This document shows positions 63,447-64,000 of a DNA stretch of 64,000 nt, piece after piece. The translations under genes and the position numbers were made by a program. The notes under the pieces are model-generated. The model was given only the letters and a program-made list of their open reading frames with translations. It made no database searches and was not told where the DNA came from. Origin of the DNA: Alsobacter ponti (GTDB taxonomy: Bacteria; Pseudomonadota; Alphaproteobacteria; Rhizobiales; Beijerinckiaceae); the NCBI RefSeq assembly GCF_024294805.1, contig NZ_JANCLU010000008.1:1-64000 (forward strand). The letters run 5' to 3'. Positions within the stretch are counted from its first letter, which is position 1. Every line of letters begins with the position of its first letter.

Positions 63447-64000
63447 CCGACGCCCCTCTCGTCCAGGTCACCGGGCTGCGGCGCGTCTTCGACGTGTCCA
63501 AGCCGTGGCTCGACCGCGTGGTGGCGCGCGAGCCGCGCCAGACGCTGAAGGCCGTCGACGGCGTCAGCTTCGAGATTCGACGCGGCGAGACCTTCGCGCT
63601 GGTCGGCGAATCGGGTTCCGGCAAGTCGACGGTGGCGCGCATGGTGGTCGGCCTGCTGCCTCCGAGCGCGGGCGAGGTCGTCATCGACGGCGTCTCAATG
63701 ACCGACCGCAAGGACGCCGCGCGCCGGGCGCGGCTGCGTCGCCGCATCCAGATGATCTTCCAGGACCCCTATGCCAGCCTCGACCCGCGCTGGCGCGTGG
63801 GAGACATCGTGGCCGAGCCGATCCGAGCCTTCAATCTGGCGCGGGACCGCCGCGAGGTGGAGCACCGCGTCGGGGAAGGGCTGAAGCTGGTCGGCCTCGA
63901 CCCCGCGGACGCGCGCAAGTTCCCGCACGAGTTCTCCGGCGGGCAGCGCCAGCGCATCGCCATCGCCCGCGCCCTGGCGGCCGAGTCGGACTTCATCGTC
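63443..64000 (+). CDS. Peptide ABC transporter ATP-binding protein, DppF type (cut by window edge)
   Basis: The first 186 residues of the second ATPase are present. An N-terminal segment with [14 protein letters not shown], common in DppF/OppF, precedes Walker [10 protein letters not shown]. The Q-loop is [14 protein letters not shown] and the signature is [15 protein letters not shown]. The Walker B motif and C-terminal domain lie beyond the right edge. It completes the binding-protein, two-permease, two-ATPase set. Confidence 0.94.
   Translation, partial: MTDAPLVQVTGLRRVFDVSKPWLDRVVAREPRQTLKAVDGVSFEIRRGETFALVGESGSGKSTVARMVVGLLPPSAGEVVIDGVSMTDRKDAARRARLRRRIQMIFQDPYASLDPRWRVGDIVAEPIRAFNLARDRREVEHRVGEGLKLVGLDPADARKFPHEFSGGQRQRIAIARALAAESDFIV

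Overview
The window is a 64 kb piece of a very GC-rich (roughly 70% G+C) chromosome from an alphaproteobacterium, most likely the order Hyphomicrobiales (Rhizobiales). This placement rests on several markers: DivL with tyrosine in place of the phospho-accepting histidine, AddA/AddB in place of RecBCD, an AccD that lacks the zinc-ribbon cysteines, a TsaE-AmgK fusion next to MurU, the RegB/RegA redox pair, and the linkage sppA-ihfB-lapA-trpF-trpB-trpA-accD. The gene content is almost entirely chromosomal housekeeping and amino-acid catabolism. I see no CRISPR array, rRNA, tRNA, prophage or recognisable defence island. The only mobile-element trace is the last 17 codons of a transposase-like reading frame at the left edge. 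The longest stretch without a gene is about 275 bases (53421-53695), and it holds a promoter-like sequence and operator-like sites.

Layout. (1) 1-9.5 kb is a catabolic region: a FOXRED1-like FAD oxidoreductase and a LysR regulator face an aldehyde dehydrogenase of the AmaB/ALDH7 type, glutaryl-CoA dehydrogenase, a class III CoA-transferase and a ThDP enzyme. This set fits lysine breakdown through 2-aminoadipate and glutarate. A convergent trans-3-hydroxy-L-proline dehydratase follows. (2) 9.5-14.2 kb is a valine/isobutyrate module: LysR, mmsA, isobutyryl-CoA dehydrogenase, mmsB. (3) 14.2-19.6 kb carries yqaA, glycerol kinase, a YgjP-type metallohydrolase and a PBP1A. (4) 19.7-26.3 kb on the minus strand is the conserved run sppA, ihfB, lapA, an ornithine-cyclodeaminase-family gene, trpF, trpB, trpA, accD. 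(5) 26.4-28.4 kb has folC, a small protein and trxA with its own promoter and terminator. (6) 28.4-41.5 kb on the minus strand is ahcY, then divL, tsaE-amgK, murU, addB and addA; from divL to addA the genes overlap end to end.

(7) 41.7-46.8 kb carries a small basic ORF, lptB, rpoN, hpf and ptsN (sigma-54/nitrogen-PTS neighbourhood), then glucokinase. (8) 46.9-51.4 kb has class I fumarase, a small secreted four-cysteine protein, a polyamine-type binding protein and a class I aminotransferase. (9) 51.4-55.1 kb has the RegA/RegB redox two-component system, divergent from an intracellular PHA depolymerase preceded by a PhaR-like site. (10) 55.1-64 kb has an M20 amidohydrolase, a threonine-dehydratase-like enzyme, an ArgE-like deacetylase, and a complete Dpp-type peptide ABC transporter whose last gene runs off the right edge.

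The points most worth follow-up are: the possible oxoadipate-decarboxylation route in the lysine/glutarate cluster; the three-half-site operator at the ahcY promoter; the TsaE-AmgK fusion that ties tRNA modification to cell-wall recycling; the DivL pseudo-kinase in an operon with DNA-repair genes; and the PhaR-like site in front of phaZ. I did not find a convincing undescribed multi-gene system.
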